The translations under genes and the position numbers were made by a program. From contig JAPFQT010000162.1 in NCBI GenBank assembly GCA_027627225.1, positions 18,501 to 82,500 of the forward strand: a stretch of DNA of 64,000 nucleotides, in the 5' to 3' direction. How positions within the stretch are numbered: position 1 is the first letter of the stretch; each line of letters opens with the position of its first letter. Under the pieces are notes generated by a model. The model did not search any database and was not told the origin of the DNA. It saw nothing but the letters and a program-made list of their open reading frames with translations. This document shows positions 11,884 to 23,404 of this stretch, in pieces. The stretch comes from Congeria kusceri. Taxonomy: Eukaryota; Mollusca; Bivalvia; Myida; Dreissenidae.

Positions 11884-11985
11884 CCTGAGTTAGTTGCCAG
11901 GCCTATTTCACCATCTCCTGCGTCACCAATGCTGCTCAACAGTCGGTCTGTTAACGTGAGGATCGTGTCCACAGGCTCTTTCTGG
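11884..11985 (-). CDS. Candidate internal exon, unidentified protein
   Basis: On the minus strand the frame reads through a leucine- and acid-rich stretch including EPVDTILTLTDRLLSSIGDA and ends at CAG|GTATTG, a good donor, just after a GLATNSG segment. The upstream boundary may be AAAAAG or GACCCAG; neither has a strong pyrimidine tract. About 32-34 codons, with composition like real protein rather than repeat. No domain is recognised. It lies in the unique DNA between the two duplicated blocks and on the same strand as the candidate exon at 14399-14749, so both may belong to one minus-strand gene. Confidence is limited because only one splice site is convincing. Confidence 0.45.
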
Positions 11986-12261
11986 GTCTTTTTAATGACA
12001 AATTGGTTATTAGACTAGCTTGGACTATGCGTCGAATAGTCAATGTAAAAATTCTAAATCAGTCTAAGGGAAACAACTCCAAATGCACATGTTCACCAAA
12101 CTGTTCTATCTCACTTTGTAAAACATGGTGTTAACTTGAGGCCAAGGTTCTTCATCAACTTTATGGAATTTAGAAGTACATATCTTTAAGAAACTTGTAT
12201 ACATTGTGTATATACTTTTAATGCCAAACACTTGCATATGTCATTAACACGTGTATATATG

Positions 12262-14140
12262 TGACAAGTTAATTTCATGGCACAACTCACACATTATTAG
12301 ACTAGATATTGCCAATAGAATGCACACTCTGGCTTGTTAATGGCCTTTATTACATCATGCAACTAATGCCACTACAATTAATAATTGTCTTACAATACAC
12401 TGTCTGACCCAAAGTGACAACACACAGTATCAAATGTGGATTCCTGCAAGTTTGATTCTGTGAGGACTGATCACATTTGCACAGTTTTTCAACTTCCATC
12501 CAGTGGTTTCAGAGAATTTGTAAAAAGCAAAATACAAAATTCAGGGTTCTCATTAAGAACCGGCCGTCGGCCGAAATAACCGCTTCAAAGCTCATATTGG
12601 TCAGTTTAAATTTTCAAAAATTGCACGTAATCACTTCTAGGATGCAACTATTTACGCACGCATGTGCATGTTTTTTTCCAAACAAACAACGTCTACACTG
12701 CAATATATGCACTATTTCACATATTGCTCTTGACTGAATCCGCGAGTCAATTATCGATTTAATCTAAACGTAGGCGGAGTCTTATTTACTACAGCTTACC
12801 AGTTAGCCAATGAGAACGCTTAAAATTTCCGATATGCGAACAAGGGTGTATCTGTAGAACGTTTATCAAGCCCTCGATCCCATTTTACTTGGTAACGGTG
12901 CAAATAAACAGTAACACGATTTTCGCTGGGTATGCTTTGTTATCGGCATGCTTTTTGCACCTCATTAGATATAAATTACTAAAAATGAAAATAAGTTAAT
13001 ATAATATTTATTTTTGAGAATTAATCAGTGCTTGAAGACTATGACGACTATGGCATAATTATGGTTAGCAATTTGCGTACGCTGATCGTGTTTAGCACGT
13101 CACATGGAATGTTCATAGAGCTACTCATTTATAAAAAACAAATCGACAAACTAGATCTTCTATTATTTCGGAATGAACGAGCTGTTCAAAATCACCATTG
13201 AACACAGATTATATTAAAAAACTAACGCTCCAATAACCCTTTAACAAAGTATTGGAAGTGATGTTCTGGTCGAAAGTGAAAGTAATAGTATGTCAGCGTC
13301 TTTTTTGTTCCAGTTCATTGATTAATGCACAAGCGAGTGAGCTTGCATTGTTCAGATATGCTAGCATCGATTGATGATGCCGTCCTTGTGTCAGTCGTGT
13401 AACACGCTTTTAAGGCTGTAACCGCAGTTGGCTACATGTCAAAGACATTTGAAAAAATGACCCCATTGCTATGGGTGTTGCTAACGGCTTGCAGTATCAG
13501 ATAAAAAGCTACTTCATGACGTCACTCTCTTTCAGTAGTTTAAAAAAGACATAACGTCTCAGGTTTTTCATGGAGTTCTTTGTTTAAATGAGGAATACTG
13601 AAAAGTAATCAGAACAATGTGATGTTGTTTAGAGAATTTTAAAATGTTACGTTTAACATGTGCAATTACATTTCTGATGGGTGTGTTGTAACAAGACGCC
13701 CTGGGCCCTCTAGATGGTTACATTTTCGTTTTGGCCTATTCAGTCAAAAGTTATTGAGAACCCTGAAATGTTGACAACAGACGATGACTAACCACAACTG
13801 TGCAACTCACACTTGAGCACCAAGTTCAGGTGAGTTAAAAATCCATTGATCACAATCTTACTACATTAGGACGGCATGCCACTGAGGCAGCGACTGTTGA
13901 ATATATTTATGTACCTTACCTTGGCACGACTTGGGGTTCAACCCTCGACGTGACAACTATCCCAACAACAGTCACCTCCACCTGGTAGGGAGGTCGGTAC
14001 AGGTCCAGTGTCAGGTTCGAGATTAATTGTTGCCTGTTACAGAACTGGAGTCCCTTGCTGACCAATCTGTCCTCTGTACATCAACTGTGTATACACATAC
14101 AGATTAATAAGGCATTCATGTGGATGTTGTTTTGGTATAA
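12262..14140. repeat. Segmental duplication, copy 2 (interrupted)
   Basis: Second copy of 10590-11440, split at 12541/13766 by a TIR element. The two halves line up with copy 1 either side of the insertion, so copy 1 serves as the empty site. On the minus strand CGAGGGTTGAACCCCAAG near 13935 looks like a B box with T-arm pairing. Confidence 0.7.
12542..13765. mobile_element. 1,224-bp hAT-like non-autonomous TIR element
   Basis: Perfect 11-bp inverted ends CAGGGTTCTCA (12542-12552 and 13755-13765). It is absent from the paralogous copy at 10.6-11.4 kb, so its ends are confirmed by comparison. The CAGGG start is typical of hAT ends. Flanks are ACAAAATT on the left and AAATGTTG on the right, at best an imperfect 8-bp target duplication. 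It encodes no transposase. Interior blocks include ATGAGAACGCTTAAAAT near 12810. Confidence 0.75.
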
Positions 14141-14398
14141 AACACATTCTGTTACATTGACTGTTCTATTAAATAACTGAAGTGTAATTAATATATTAAA
14201 ATATTCCTGTTTTGTGGATTGTTTTAATATAATGTAGAAATATAATTTTTTTTGTTATTACAATGATCCAGGCAACGAAGGTTACAATCATTAAAACTGA
14301 ATAATCAACAGGACAGGTATTTAAGGCAAAATAATAAGCACACACACTGAACATAAACCTGAAAACACATAAACCATATACATAATTAAAACATTACC

Positions 14399-14749
14399 TA
14401 GCCACGGGAGTGTCCACTATTAACTCTTGCGTGACCACTGCTGCGCAAACCAGATCCCAGTCATCGCTGCCAGTCAGTGGTGGAGGACCATCACACTGGA
14501 CAGACTGTGTATGAAATCTGTCACAGCAGCAGACTGATCTGGGTGGAGGACCATCAAACTGGAGAGACTGTGTATGTAATCTGCCACAGCAGCAGACTAA
14601 CCTGGGTGGAGGACCATCACACTGGAGACTTTGTATGAAATCTGCCACAGCAGCAGACTGACCTGGGTGGAGGACCATCACACTGGAGAGACTGTGTATG
14701 TAATCTGTCACTGCAGCAGACTGACCAGGGGCCAGTTTACAAAACATCT
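14399..14749 (-). CDS. Candidate exon containing a 63-bp minisatellite
   Basis: The minus strand has an acceptor (TTAATTTCAG just above 14749) and a donor (GGCTAG|GTAATG at about 14398). The exon begins with MFCKLAPGQSAAVTDYIHSL. It then runs into a tandem array with GTGGAGGACCATC anchors (plus strand) at about 14480, 14543, 14606 and 14668: 63 bp, or 21 codons, per unit, except one shortened by 2 bp. The 2-bp loss shifts the frame, so downstream units are read differently; the last part includes SDDWDLVCAAVVTQELIVDT. Family unknown. Either an expressed exon with an expanded repeat or a decayed one. Confidence 0.45.
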
Positions 14750-14929
14750 GAAATTAAACTACATTAAAGTACATATAAATTAGTCAATCCCGAACTGTTA
14801 TGTAAACAACAGTAAACAATACCAATGATATTTAGTGAACCCGTAGCCCGATGGCATTTGCAAGAAACCTACACTTTTACCAGTGTCATATACATGTATA
14901 ACAATAATGCACAATGTCATACAAATGTT

Positions 14930-15040
14930 AGGAACAAGAGGCACAAAAGTGCCTGTATCGCTCCACTGGCTTATTCAGATTGGAGCGACAAAAACGAAAA
15001 ATTATGACTATAGGACAAACATAAGATTTAACTAGAGCTG
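14930..15040. repeat. Short dispersed repeat
   Basis: An ACAAGAGGCACAAAAGTGCC block followed by TGTATCGCTCCACTGG resembles a common bivalve repeat terminus. Bounds are uncertain. 15041-15420 holds nothing else recognised. Confidence 0.4.
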
Positions 15041-15420
15041 TTCTGGAATACAGCCCTAGCCCTGACATTTCCCAGTTTCAGCATTCTCATAGTACAAGCA
15101 AGCTGTAATCTGGAGTGGGATTCAGGGGAGGAAACTAAACCATCCTTTATCAAATGGTTCCTGATCATGAATTCTAATTACTTTTGACACATCCCAGAGC
15201 AACAGATAACTGCTTTTTCCAAGAATAATTTGGGAGTAAATGTACACTCCCTCCTGAATATTTGGGGGTAAATGTACAGTCTAAATAGGATAATTGGTGT
15301 TTAATTTACATCCAACAAACTTTAGACTATGTGGAGAAAATTGAATATTAGCAACACCATTTGAATACCATACATGTAGGTATTGTCTCCTGATACATGT
15401 GTGCATTACGGATATGTTCA

Positions 15421-16640
15421 CAAGGGTGTGGAAATTCTATGCCCGACTTGTCCAATGTGGGCAATTTACCATCGGACAAGGACATTTTCCTGTCTACTTG
15501 TCCACGGACAAGGACAAATTCAGTGTGTGAAAATGATGTTAAATCATATTATTATAATAAACAAGAGGCTAATGATAATCAATTATTTTTTGTTTAAATG
15601 TCAGAAAAAGATTTAAATTCACGATGAAGTAATTTTAGAAATAATAAACAAGAGACTAATGATAATCAATGACTTTTGTGTTTCCGTTTCAGGAAAAGAG
15701 TCAAATTCACTATCATTATCATCATCTTCATACTCAATGGTTCACATTTTCAATATTGTCAAAATTATAAACATAGAATTCACTGACTATTTCCAATTCT
15801 TCAAGAAATCTGAGTCTTTATGGAAGATAAGTTCAGGCGAGATATTACTACAACCATTAGATGATAACTGACTGTCAGTCATATCAAAACATTACCGTTT
15901 GACTCAAAATTCTACATTTTATTAAAATGTAAACAAACAATTGCCACTAGAAGGTCGCGGTCGCCATTTTTTTACTTTCGTTTCAGGTTTGTTCATTTGT
16001 TAGTTTTTAACAATAATTTTACAACTATTCGGTCATGGTAACATAAAACAGTAATGGTGATTGAAAGAAAACACTTACCTTGATCGAAGACCGGTTAAAT
16101 CCACAGTGCAATGATACGCGTCAAACCAATATTTATATCGAAATGTGTCAGACTTAAATGTGGCTAATTTTTGTTATTCAGGGCAATGGCCTACTGCTGT
16201 AAAAGGGGGTAATCAGTTCATAACGCAATCAAAAAGGTCAAAGTCAACAAATTCAGAAAGAATGTACATTATACAACACAAGTTAGATAATATTTTTATT
16301 ATTTTTATTTATTTAAAAAGATCAACTCTAAAGTCCTTAAAAAATAAGAGCAATTTAAACTAATTTCAGTGCAAATTTTGTGACGTCATTTCAAACGACG
16401 TTTTCTCAAAAAGGCGCTTGCCGAATTAGCACCAAAAGTCTCAGAACACGCCACTTATACTCGTACATTTGAATAACAAATTGTGTTTTATTCATTACTT
16501 AATGAAAATATATAGTAGGAAGTCCTAGAACAAAAACTATATTTTTACTTGGACGAGTGACTGTTGCTTGCGGACAAGTAGAATTTTGCAAAGAACTTGT
16601 CCATGAACAAGTACACACTTCTGATATTTCCGCTCCCCTT
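15421..16640. mobile_element. Possible ~1.2-kb TIR element with CTTGTCC-rich ends
   Basis: The left end (CAAGGGTGTGGAAATTCTAT near 15420) and the inverted right end (TAAGGGGAGCGGAAATATCA, ending near 16640) match weakly. Both are followed inward by several CTTGTCC/GGACAAG motifs (15448-15526 and 16550-16610). Interior includes a GGTCGCGGTCGCCATTTTTT block near 15953. No transposase. Frames at 15383-15616 and 16145-16363 lack recognised domains. Confidence 0.4.
15556..15712. repeat. ~91-bp direct repeat
   Basis: AATAAACAAGAGGCTAATGA (about 15557) and AATAAACAAGAGACTAATGA (about 15648), each followed by GATAATCAAT and an AAATTCAC block. Confidence 0.55.
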
Positions 16641-16740
16641 ATTCATTTATTGAACTTCTGTAATCAGTGCAATTCTTTTGTTAATGTTCAGTATATAGTC
16701 AAGCTCCATGAATGTCACATTCTTTGTAAGCTTTTGGAAT

Positions 16741-18028
16741 AAAGGACTTTTCTTGCGTCATCTGTAGTCTAATCAACTGACCTAATATGCACAACTTTAG
16801 TTTTAACCACTGGCAAGTAATAACGTTGTGAATTCAGTTTCTATACACATATTGTGAAAGTTCTATTGACACCAAAAACAGTTTGTTATAATTTGAGTCG
16901 TATGCACTGGTAGAACTTGTATCCATTGTCTCCTTAAGTTGGAAGGATATAACACATTAATCTCTGGAAATAAGTTGGAAAGTTCTTTGTCAAAATAATG
17001 CTGTTTAATTAAAGCCACTGAATCCACATTAAGCTCAAAATAAATACCACAAACATTAATATTATTTGATTTAATCACACAAATTAGCATCAACCCATGT
17101 TAGGAAGATTTATCAAACTTGCTGTAGCAATTCGTGAAATGGAAATATTTTCCAACCCTGAATAATATCGTCATTCAAGACAGATTTGGTGGCTTTAATA
17201 TAAACTGCTTATTTGGATTTCACTGACTCGCCATACAGATATACTGTGTCCAAAATATAAAACATACTATACTTCATAATGTACTGCCTTTAAAGACAAC
17301 GTTTGACCTGCATGCATTAATTGGCAGGTGATATAAATACAAAATCTGCATCTTTTTTACAGTAATCTCATAATATGGTTAAACATTTTATCCCGACATT
17401 GGCAGGACTTCAGCGTAACTTTGACATACCTGAAGTCCCTATAAACCAGCGGTCAATTATACAGTTTAAAGTAATGCATAAACACTTGCTGTTAACAAAT
17501 AGAACCAAGTGTAAAAATATTAGTTGGGATAGAAAACCAATTGAACATAACTGAAAAATTGAGTTAAGAGTTAGAGATACTTTTTATATACAAAAAGGAA
17601 GACTGTTGGATGTTATTTTCCACGCTGACATAAGCGGAACATTAAAATAATCGACTTAAAGATAACAAAGTTCCGCTGTATTACTAAATGTGGAGACAAA
17701 CCCCATTTCCACACTGCTGTGTAAGTACAGCAAACAAAACTCATCATAGTTTTGTCTGAAAATCTTGTGTGATACAATACTGTTCTTTTGGAAACATTTC
17801 TGCTAGGTTTTAATTTGTCCTTAAAACAAAAACAAACCATACATTAAATACATAATACAGGCGTGTAACAAGTAACATCTCCATTACAAAATAGCAAATT
17901 CTTAAAGCACCAAATCAAGTCTATCGAAAAGCCAAACATTTCCCTGCTCCCATTAGGCCTGTCCCACGCTTTGGCTGGCGTTACTGATCAATAACTGCTG
18001 CAACTCGGGTGACGATGAGGTTCTTACT
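16741..18028. other. No gene seen
   Basis: AT-rich. Open frames up to 76 codons without domains. Confidence 0.45.
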
Positions 18029-18061
18029 TTACTCAGCGATGCCCTCTTTTACGAATGAGTT
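18029..18061 (-). CDS. Candidate terminal exon
   Basis: A TTTTCAG acceptor is followed by an 11-codon stretch NSFVKEGIAE and a TAA stop. Its phase (0) fits the donor of the exon at 18903-19035. Very short, so support rests on the splice pair. Protein unidentified. Confidence 0.35.
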   Translation of the reverse strand, partial: NSFVKEGIAE

Positions 18062-18427
18062 CTGAAAACAAAAATGTATGATAATTTTTTTAGTGTAGGC
18101 CAAAGAAAAAATATATGTGGTTCAGTGGTCACTGCATTTTTGCTTAAAAACTAAATAACAATCATGCTTGTATTTGGAAAATCGTTATAGTACAACTAAC
18201 CCAGAAATTTCATACTAAATCATTTAGGTTGTTTTCCCTTTGGAAAAACTATAGGTCGTGAAAACTGAACCACTGATCTTTTCCTTGGCCTAAACATTGT
18301 ATAAAATAATTGTAATATCTTGCATTATCAAAAATGCATAAGATTCAAAAAAAATAATTTAAAAAGACTCTAGGTGTTTGTCTTTATTTGTCTTAATCCC
18401 TGTTCAATACAAATGAAACCAAAAGCC

Positions 18428-18495
18428 AGAGTGGTGTAGTAGATAGAGCAGTGGACTACGGACCTGTGTGACTGGAGTTTAAATACCGGTATAAA
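18428..18495 (+). repeat. tRNA-like SINE fragment
   Basis: GTGGTGTAGTAGATAGAGCA (about 18431-18450) resembles an A-box region. GGAGTTTAAATACC (18474-18487) resembles a degenerate B box. Spacing is tRNA-like. Confidence 0.45.
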
Positions 18496-18902
18496 CCTTC
18501 ACTACTTCCCTGCATATTTCAATGTATAATAATGTTGTTCATATGAAAATATAAATGTATGCTATAAAATGTCGATAAAAATACATTACTTTGTGTATAA
18601 ATCTGCATGTACAACGTAGATTTAAAAAAAATTACCGATAAATTATATTTATTTTCGATTCTAAGTTTATAAACAATAGTTTTTTTATATGGAATACTTA
18701 AAAAAGGTAATACCTGTCAGCTTTCACAAGTTTTCGCAACTAAATACAAACGTTTAGATCCAAATTGTTTTAGATCTTAATAATTGCAATTTTTCACCAA
18801 CAACCCAAATTTTCAGTCATTGTAATTTACATTTCAAAAATAACTTAAGAATTGCAATACCTGTTTACTTCATTGGCTGTTGAAAGTTTTGCAAAACTTT
18901 AC

Positions 18903-19035
18903 CTCCAGTAATGGCGTTAGGCTGGAACTCAGTCAACCACGTTTTTCGCACTTATTTCTGTGCATGGTTTCCGCATCGTTCAGGAATGCTTCGTTTTCAG
19001 GATCGGGGTCGTTGCTGTCCCTCAGTGTGGAAGGG
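18903..19035 (-). CDS. Candidate exon, with an in-frame TGA
   Basis: Bounded on the minus strand by an acceptor (ACATACTGCAG) and a donor (CTGGAG|GTAAAG). One frame gives an acidic, natural-looking sequence including DSNDPDPENEAFLNDAETMH, then RNKCEKRG, a TGA, and LSSSLTPLLE up to the donor in phase 0. That phase matches the terminal exon at 18029-18061. The TGA may be the true end, which would put the downstream exon in the 3' UTR, or a nonsense mutation. No family is recognised. Confidence 0.4.
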
Positions 19036-19320
19036 CTGCAGTATGTAACAAGAAAAACATCATCAGTACATTTCTCTTCAACACTGTAGATTGTAGTGCA
19101 TTATATATAATATACATATTTTTACACCAAAATTGTTATAAAAAGAGCATGGATTCATCAGCAGCTAAAACATCAACATCAGCAACAATACCCACCTGGT
19201 AGGTCATGGCCACGATGTTGGAACTGTCAGATGTGAATTGTATGAATGGATTATTAGCACATCACCATGTTCTGTTCCTGAAAATGAAACCAATTATCCA
19301 CCGGAACCAGTTAAACACCA

Positions 19321-19657
19321 GGCCCCGTGTTCACAAAACAAGCTGAGTCTGATTTTCATGTTCAAGATGAACTTGAGCAGATATTTCAGGATCAGGTTCA
19401 AAAATGATGTTCACTACAATCAGGATCAATTTAAATTTTGGTCAAATATATAGTATTACCAACTCTCTTAACGACGTACATTTGCTCTCTGATTTGAAGA
19501 TTTTAATAAAAAAAACAAACAATTATGTGATTTTATCAAGTAGAAAAGTTATTCCGAAAATAAAATATGTTTGATATTCCACTCAGTTGAGCAAAAAGAT
19601 CAAGATCAGCTAAGACTGATCCTGATCCGGTAATTGATCCTTTGTGAACACGGGGCC
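19321..19657. mobile_element. 337-bp MITE with 17-bp perfect TIRs
   Basis: GGCCCCGTGTTCACAAA at 19321-19337 is repeated inverted at 19641-19657. Interior halves are also partly inverted (GATCCTGATC-like blocks). No target duplication is clear. Non-coding. The overlapping frame at 19238-19453 is a shadow. Confidence 0.8.
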
Positions 19658-20319
19658 AGAGTTGTGAGATAGTATTTAATGAGTGTTTATGTTACTTAAC
19701 CAAGAATAGTTAAGTGCCTTCAATAGGTTGCTCTTGCTCTAGTTTAATGAAATTTGATAAAACTTGATGACATCTTTAAATACATTATATTTTCCTCTGT
19801 ATGTAATACATTATGTTCTTTATTCCAGAGCTATACTCAATGAAACAATTATATATTGATATCTTTACAATGGAACAACCCATTAATTTCCTCTAGAGGT
19901 CAGGAAGAAGTATATTTGATGGTGGGTTGAAAGTTGTCGACAACATTGGCTGTAGTCTTTCTGTGAGTCTACAACAAACCGAAGTCCAGTCATGAGCATC
20001 GCTGTTTAAAGAATGACGTCACAACAAATCAAGATAATAAATGAGGGTCTCATATTGACTGTTGTTCTGTGAGCTTTTATAGAATTTATAAAACATAATT
20101 TATGCCATCCTTAAAAAATTGATTGTTTGCGGTTTCGCGACCTAGCATTTTGGAGGTGGGTAGGTAGGATTTTGTTTTCTGTCTGATAAGATGTAATATA
20201 CCAAGTAATAATGAAGTGTCATATCATGCAATACTGAAAGTGATGATAAACGGTTGCTTTAGTACCGAAAATCAAGATGAGGTATAGCTATTGACTCAAA
20301 AGAGTGGAACCTTTATATT
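19658..20319. other. No gene seen
   Basis: AT-rich, no coding support. A GGTTTCGCGACCTAG block near 20140 weakly resembles the ~60-bp dispersed motif listed at 39099. Confidence 0.45.
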
Positions 20320-20575
20320 AATATCGTCCATCATCGTCTTTCAATTTACTCAAACAACTTCTCTGAAACTGCTGGATGGATTTTAACCTAACTTGTCAGG
20401 AATGTTCCTAGGATGGTCCTTTAACAGTTTTACTTATATGGCTACCGGTATATTGAAAAATGGAAAATCTCAGAAACCACTGGTTTGATTTCTAAATAAT
20501 GTAACACAAATGTTCCTTGGGTGACCCTCTACCAAATTTGTTTGATTCAATATAGTCATAGAAAGTAAGAAAAAA
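20320..20575. repeat. Dispersed repeat
   Basis: Contains AAACTGCTGGATGGATTTTA, then AGGAATGTTCCTAGGATGGT, then CCTTGGGTGACCCTCTACCA: the block order seen near 8340 and 10460. A common bivalve repeat from memory. Confidence 0.5.
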
Positions 20576-21189
20576 GACGCCATTTTTTTAAGAATCAACA
20601 CAATTTGAAGTAGTTATGTAGCGGACCAACTAAAAAACATTTATGTGAAATTATTTTCAAAACCTTTGATAGGAACATTTGGTTTACTGGATACTGTACG
20701 TTGTAAAACTGTCAACAAACACTTGCTTTTTTAACTTGCCGAATATCGTGGCACCGCAAATGACATCAGACTATTAACATTCGGTGATATACACGACATT
20801 CCACACAAAAGATGATAAATATTAGCTAGTTTCATAACGTAGAAGTGTCAACACTAAACTGAATTTAACACTCCTTAAATAGCATTCATTTAATGGATAT
20901 GTTTAAAATTGTTTGATTTATATTGCTTTACTTAAAGAGGTTCGCAACAAAAAGAAAATAATTGGGTTAATTTCTCCTTTTGCTTCATTATTTCTTTATT
21001 GTTTATAGGCTACAATACACTTATTTAAATTAATAAATATAAATCTTTGTAAGTCATTAAGTTCCAGTCAATGGTAAAAGTTCATAAAGCATTATAATTA
21101 TCAAAACCACACGTATACAATGTATTGCCAAACAAATCAGTTTAAAAAAGATCCATTAAATAGCTTTATTCTATTTTAAGACGATTACA
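20576..21189. other. No gene seen
   Basis: AT-rich spacer. Confidence 0.45.
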
Positions 21190-22130
21190 TGAAAAAGGCT
21201 ACACAGGTACCCTATTTAAAGTCCAATATATCCCAAACAAGTTCGGTGACCCATTCTTTTTATTAATGTTTTGATGTCAGTAACCATCGTTGCATGTATG
21301 TGCGAAAACTTAAGAAAATCTGTCGTTTGGAACAAAATATATTGATGTATAATAAATGACGCTTCAAAAGGTATTATTACCCATTTGACCTACTTAAATG
21401 TCCAGCCAAATTCATTACTTTAACAGTAAATATAGGTAAAGCGCTTTTTTATTATCAAAACACACTTGTATATTGCCAAATAAGACATGTGAAAACATAT
21501 CAGTTGAAAGAACCATAACCTTGTTTGAAACAAGCTCCCATACATATACTTAAAACATTGATACAAAATCCAAACTGAAAAAAGTGGCTTCGACAGGTAC
21601 CGTATTCAAAACCCAATATATCCGGAAAAAGGCCGGTGACCCCTATTTTTAACACTGTTTTAGTTTCAGTTACAATGACACATGTATATGGAATTTTTTA
21701 ACAAAATCTGTCGTTTGGAACAAAATATTCGAATATTTGATTATTAAGTGATGTTTTCAATGGCATATTAAATGCATAATTGACCTCATTAAGTGTCCAT
21801 TAAAAGTCATTTTTATGGTAAATATAGATAAAGCGCGTTTTATCATTAAATTGCACTTGCATATTGCAAAACGAAAGTTTAAAAAAAGATGCATTTAAAA
21901 ATCTCCGTCCTTGTTTGAATGTAAACGCTTTATATAATTGAACATTGCTAGTCACACAAACTGAAAAAGGGCTGCGACAGGTATCGTATTTAAACCCCAA
22001 TATTTTCGGTACAAGGCCGGTGACCCCTATTTTTTAAGACTGTTTTAGTTTTAGGATACATTGACAAATGTTTGTGCAAATTTTTAAGAAAATCTGTCGT
22101 TGGAAAAAAAATGGACGAAATTGTTGCGAA
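21190..22130. repeat. Three-copy tandem repeat, ~385-bp unit
   Basis: ACAGGTACC.TATTnAAA blocks at about 21205, 21594 and 21977 (spacing 389 and 383). Each is followed by CCAATAT, GGTGACCC, AAAATCTGTCGTTTGGA or close variants, and GTAAATATAGnTAAAGCGC. No coding frame is shared between units. Confidence 0.7.
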
Positions 22131-23094
22131 CGTCTTTAATGCTTTTCTTATTTTTCAGTTAAACTTTTTTTTGAATGACACATTTAACTTTTTTTTACCT
22201 TGTTATTACCTTTACATTAATCTAAAAAATACTGACCATGACTTTTTTGATTTATGCATAGGAATGCATAGGCATTGCCGAAAACAACCATTTACCCATG
22301 TGCCATACCTGACAGACAGTAAATTTACCTTAATCAATAAATATATGGTAATAGTATAACATAATTTAAAATGAAGAACAAAGGGACATAACAAAAAGAC
22401 TATTTTGTGTGCAATTCATGTGACGAAAAATCTGTATGTGAATCAGCGTTTTGAATAACTTCAATTACAGGCTAAATGGTTTCCAGTAAATACTACTTGA
22501 ACTGTGCATGTAAGTAATATATGCATTATATGAATATTATTCTATTGTCAGTGAACAATATAGCAGTACGTATTTTGCTATATCAACAGGTTCATTGACA
22601 TAAACGACATCGGAGAGGTGAAAGAATCAAAGTTTTATTTACACTACACATATAGATTGTGGTTTGTTTAACATTATGTTTTCATTTGAGATAACTATTA
22701 AACATGAAATCAAATATTTAAAATAACAATAGAACAATAATCAAATAGAAACATAACGATGTCAACAATGCATTTAAGTAAATGATTAAATACATGAAAT
22801 ATACATATATCTTTATTGCCTCTATTTTCTGAAGATTTAAATCAGTTATACAGAACAGACAATGCACAGGAAATGAAATTAATGTACAAACATGCATAAT
22901 ATAAACATGAGAAAAGGCAAAAATATAATGTTTATACTGTTATAGTATAATAGTGACCATAAACACGATAATGAGTACACTAGCACTATACAATGGTTAT
23001 GTTGCGTTTGTTTATCTTGCTGCTGAAGCTCCCTAGATGTATGAGATGGTTGAACACTTCAATGAAACAAACTATGTTGTAGATTATAGGCTTC
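22131..23094. other. No gene seen
   Basis: AT-rich. The frame at 22072-22359 is phenylalanine-rich low-complexity translation with no domain. Confidence 0.45.
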
Positions 23095-23349
23095 TGGGAC
23101 CATATTCACAAAGAATCTTAAGTTATTTCTTAACCATTTTATTGAGTGTAAAATGTTCATATACAATCAATGTTAACTAAATGAACACATGTGTACGTTG
23201 TTGCTATTTGGCAATGTCATTCTAATACTGATGACATTTTTAAATGTTACTTTGTGCTGCACTGTTTTCAAAGAAATAATATTGTTAAGGACATTTCCAG
23301 ATTTAAGGATAAAGATGAAATTTAAGATGCTTTGTGAATACATGTACCA
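23095..23349. mobile_element. ~255-bp MITE
   Basis: The left end (TGGGACCATATTCACAAAGA, 23095-23114, continuing ATCTTAA) is inverted at 23322-23349 (ATTCACAAAGCATCTTAA read on the minus strand). Imperfect TIRs of about 27 bp. No coding content. Confidence 0.65.
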
Positions 23350-23404
23350 CCTCTGGGATAGTACGTCAGATCAAGGACAGTGGAATAGAATGGGTTCCAG
23401 TTCG

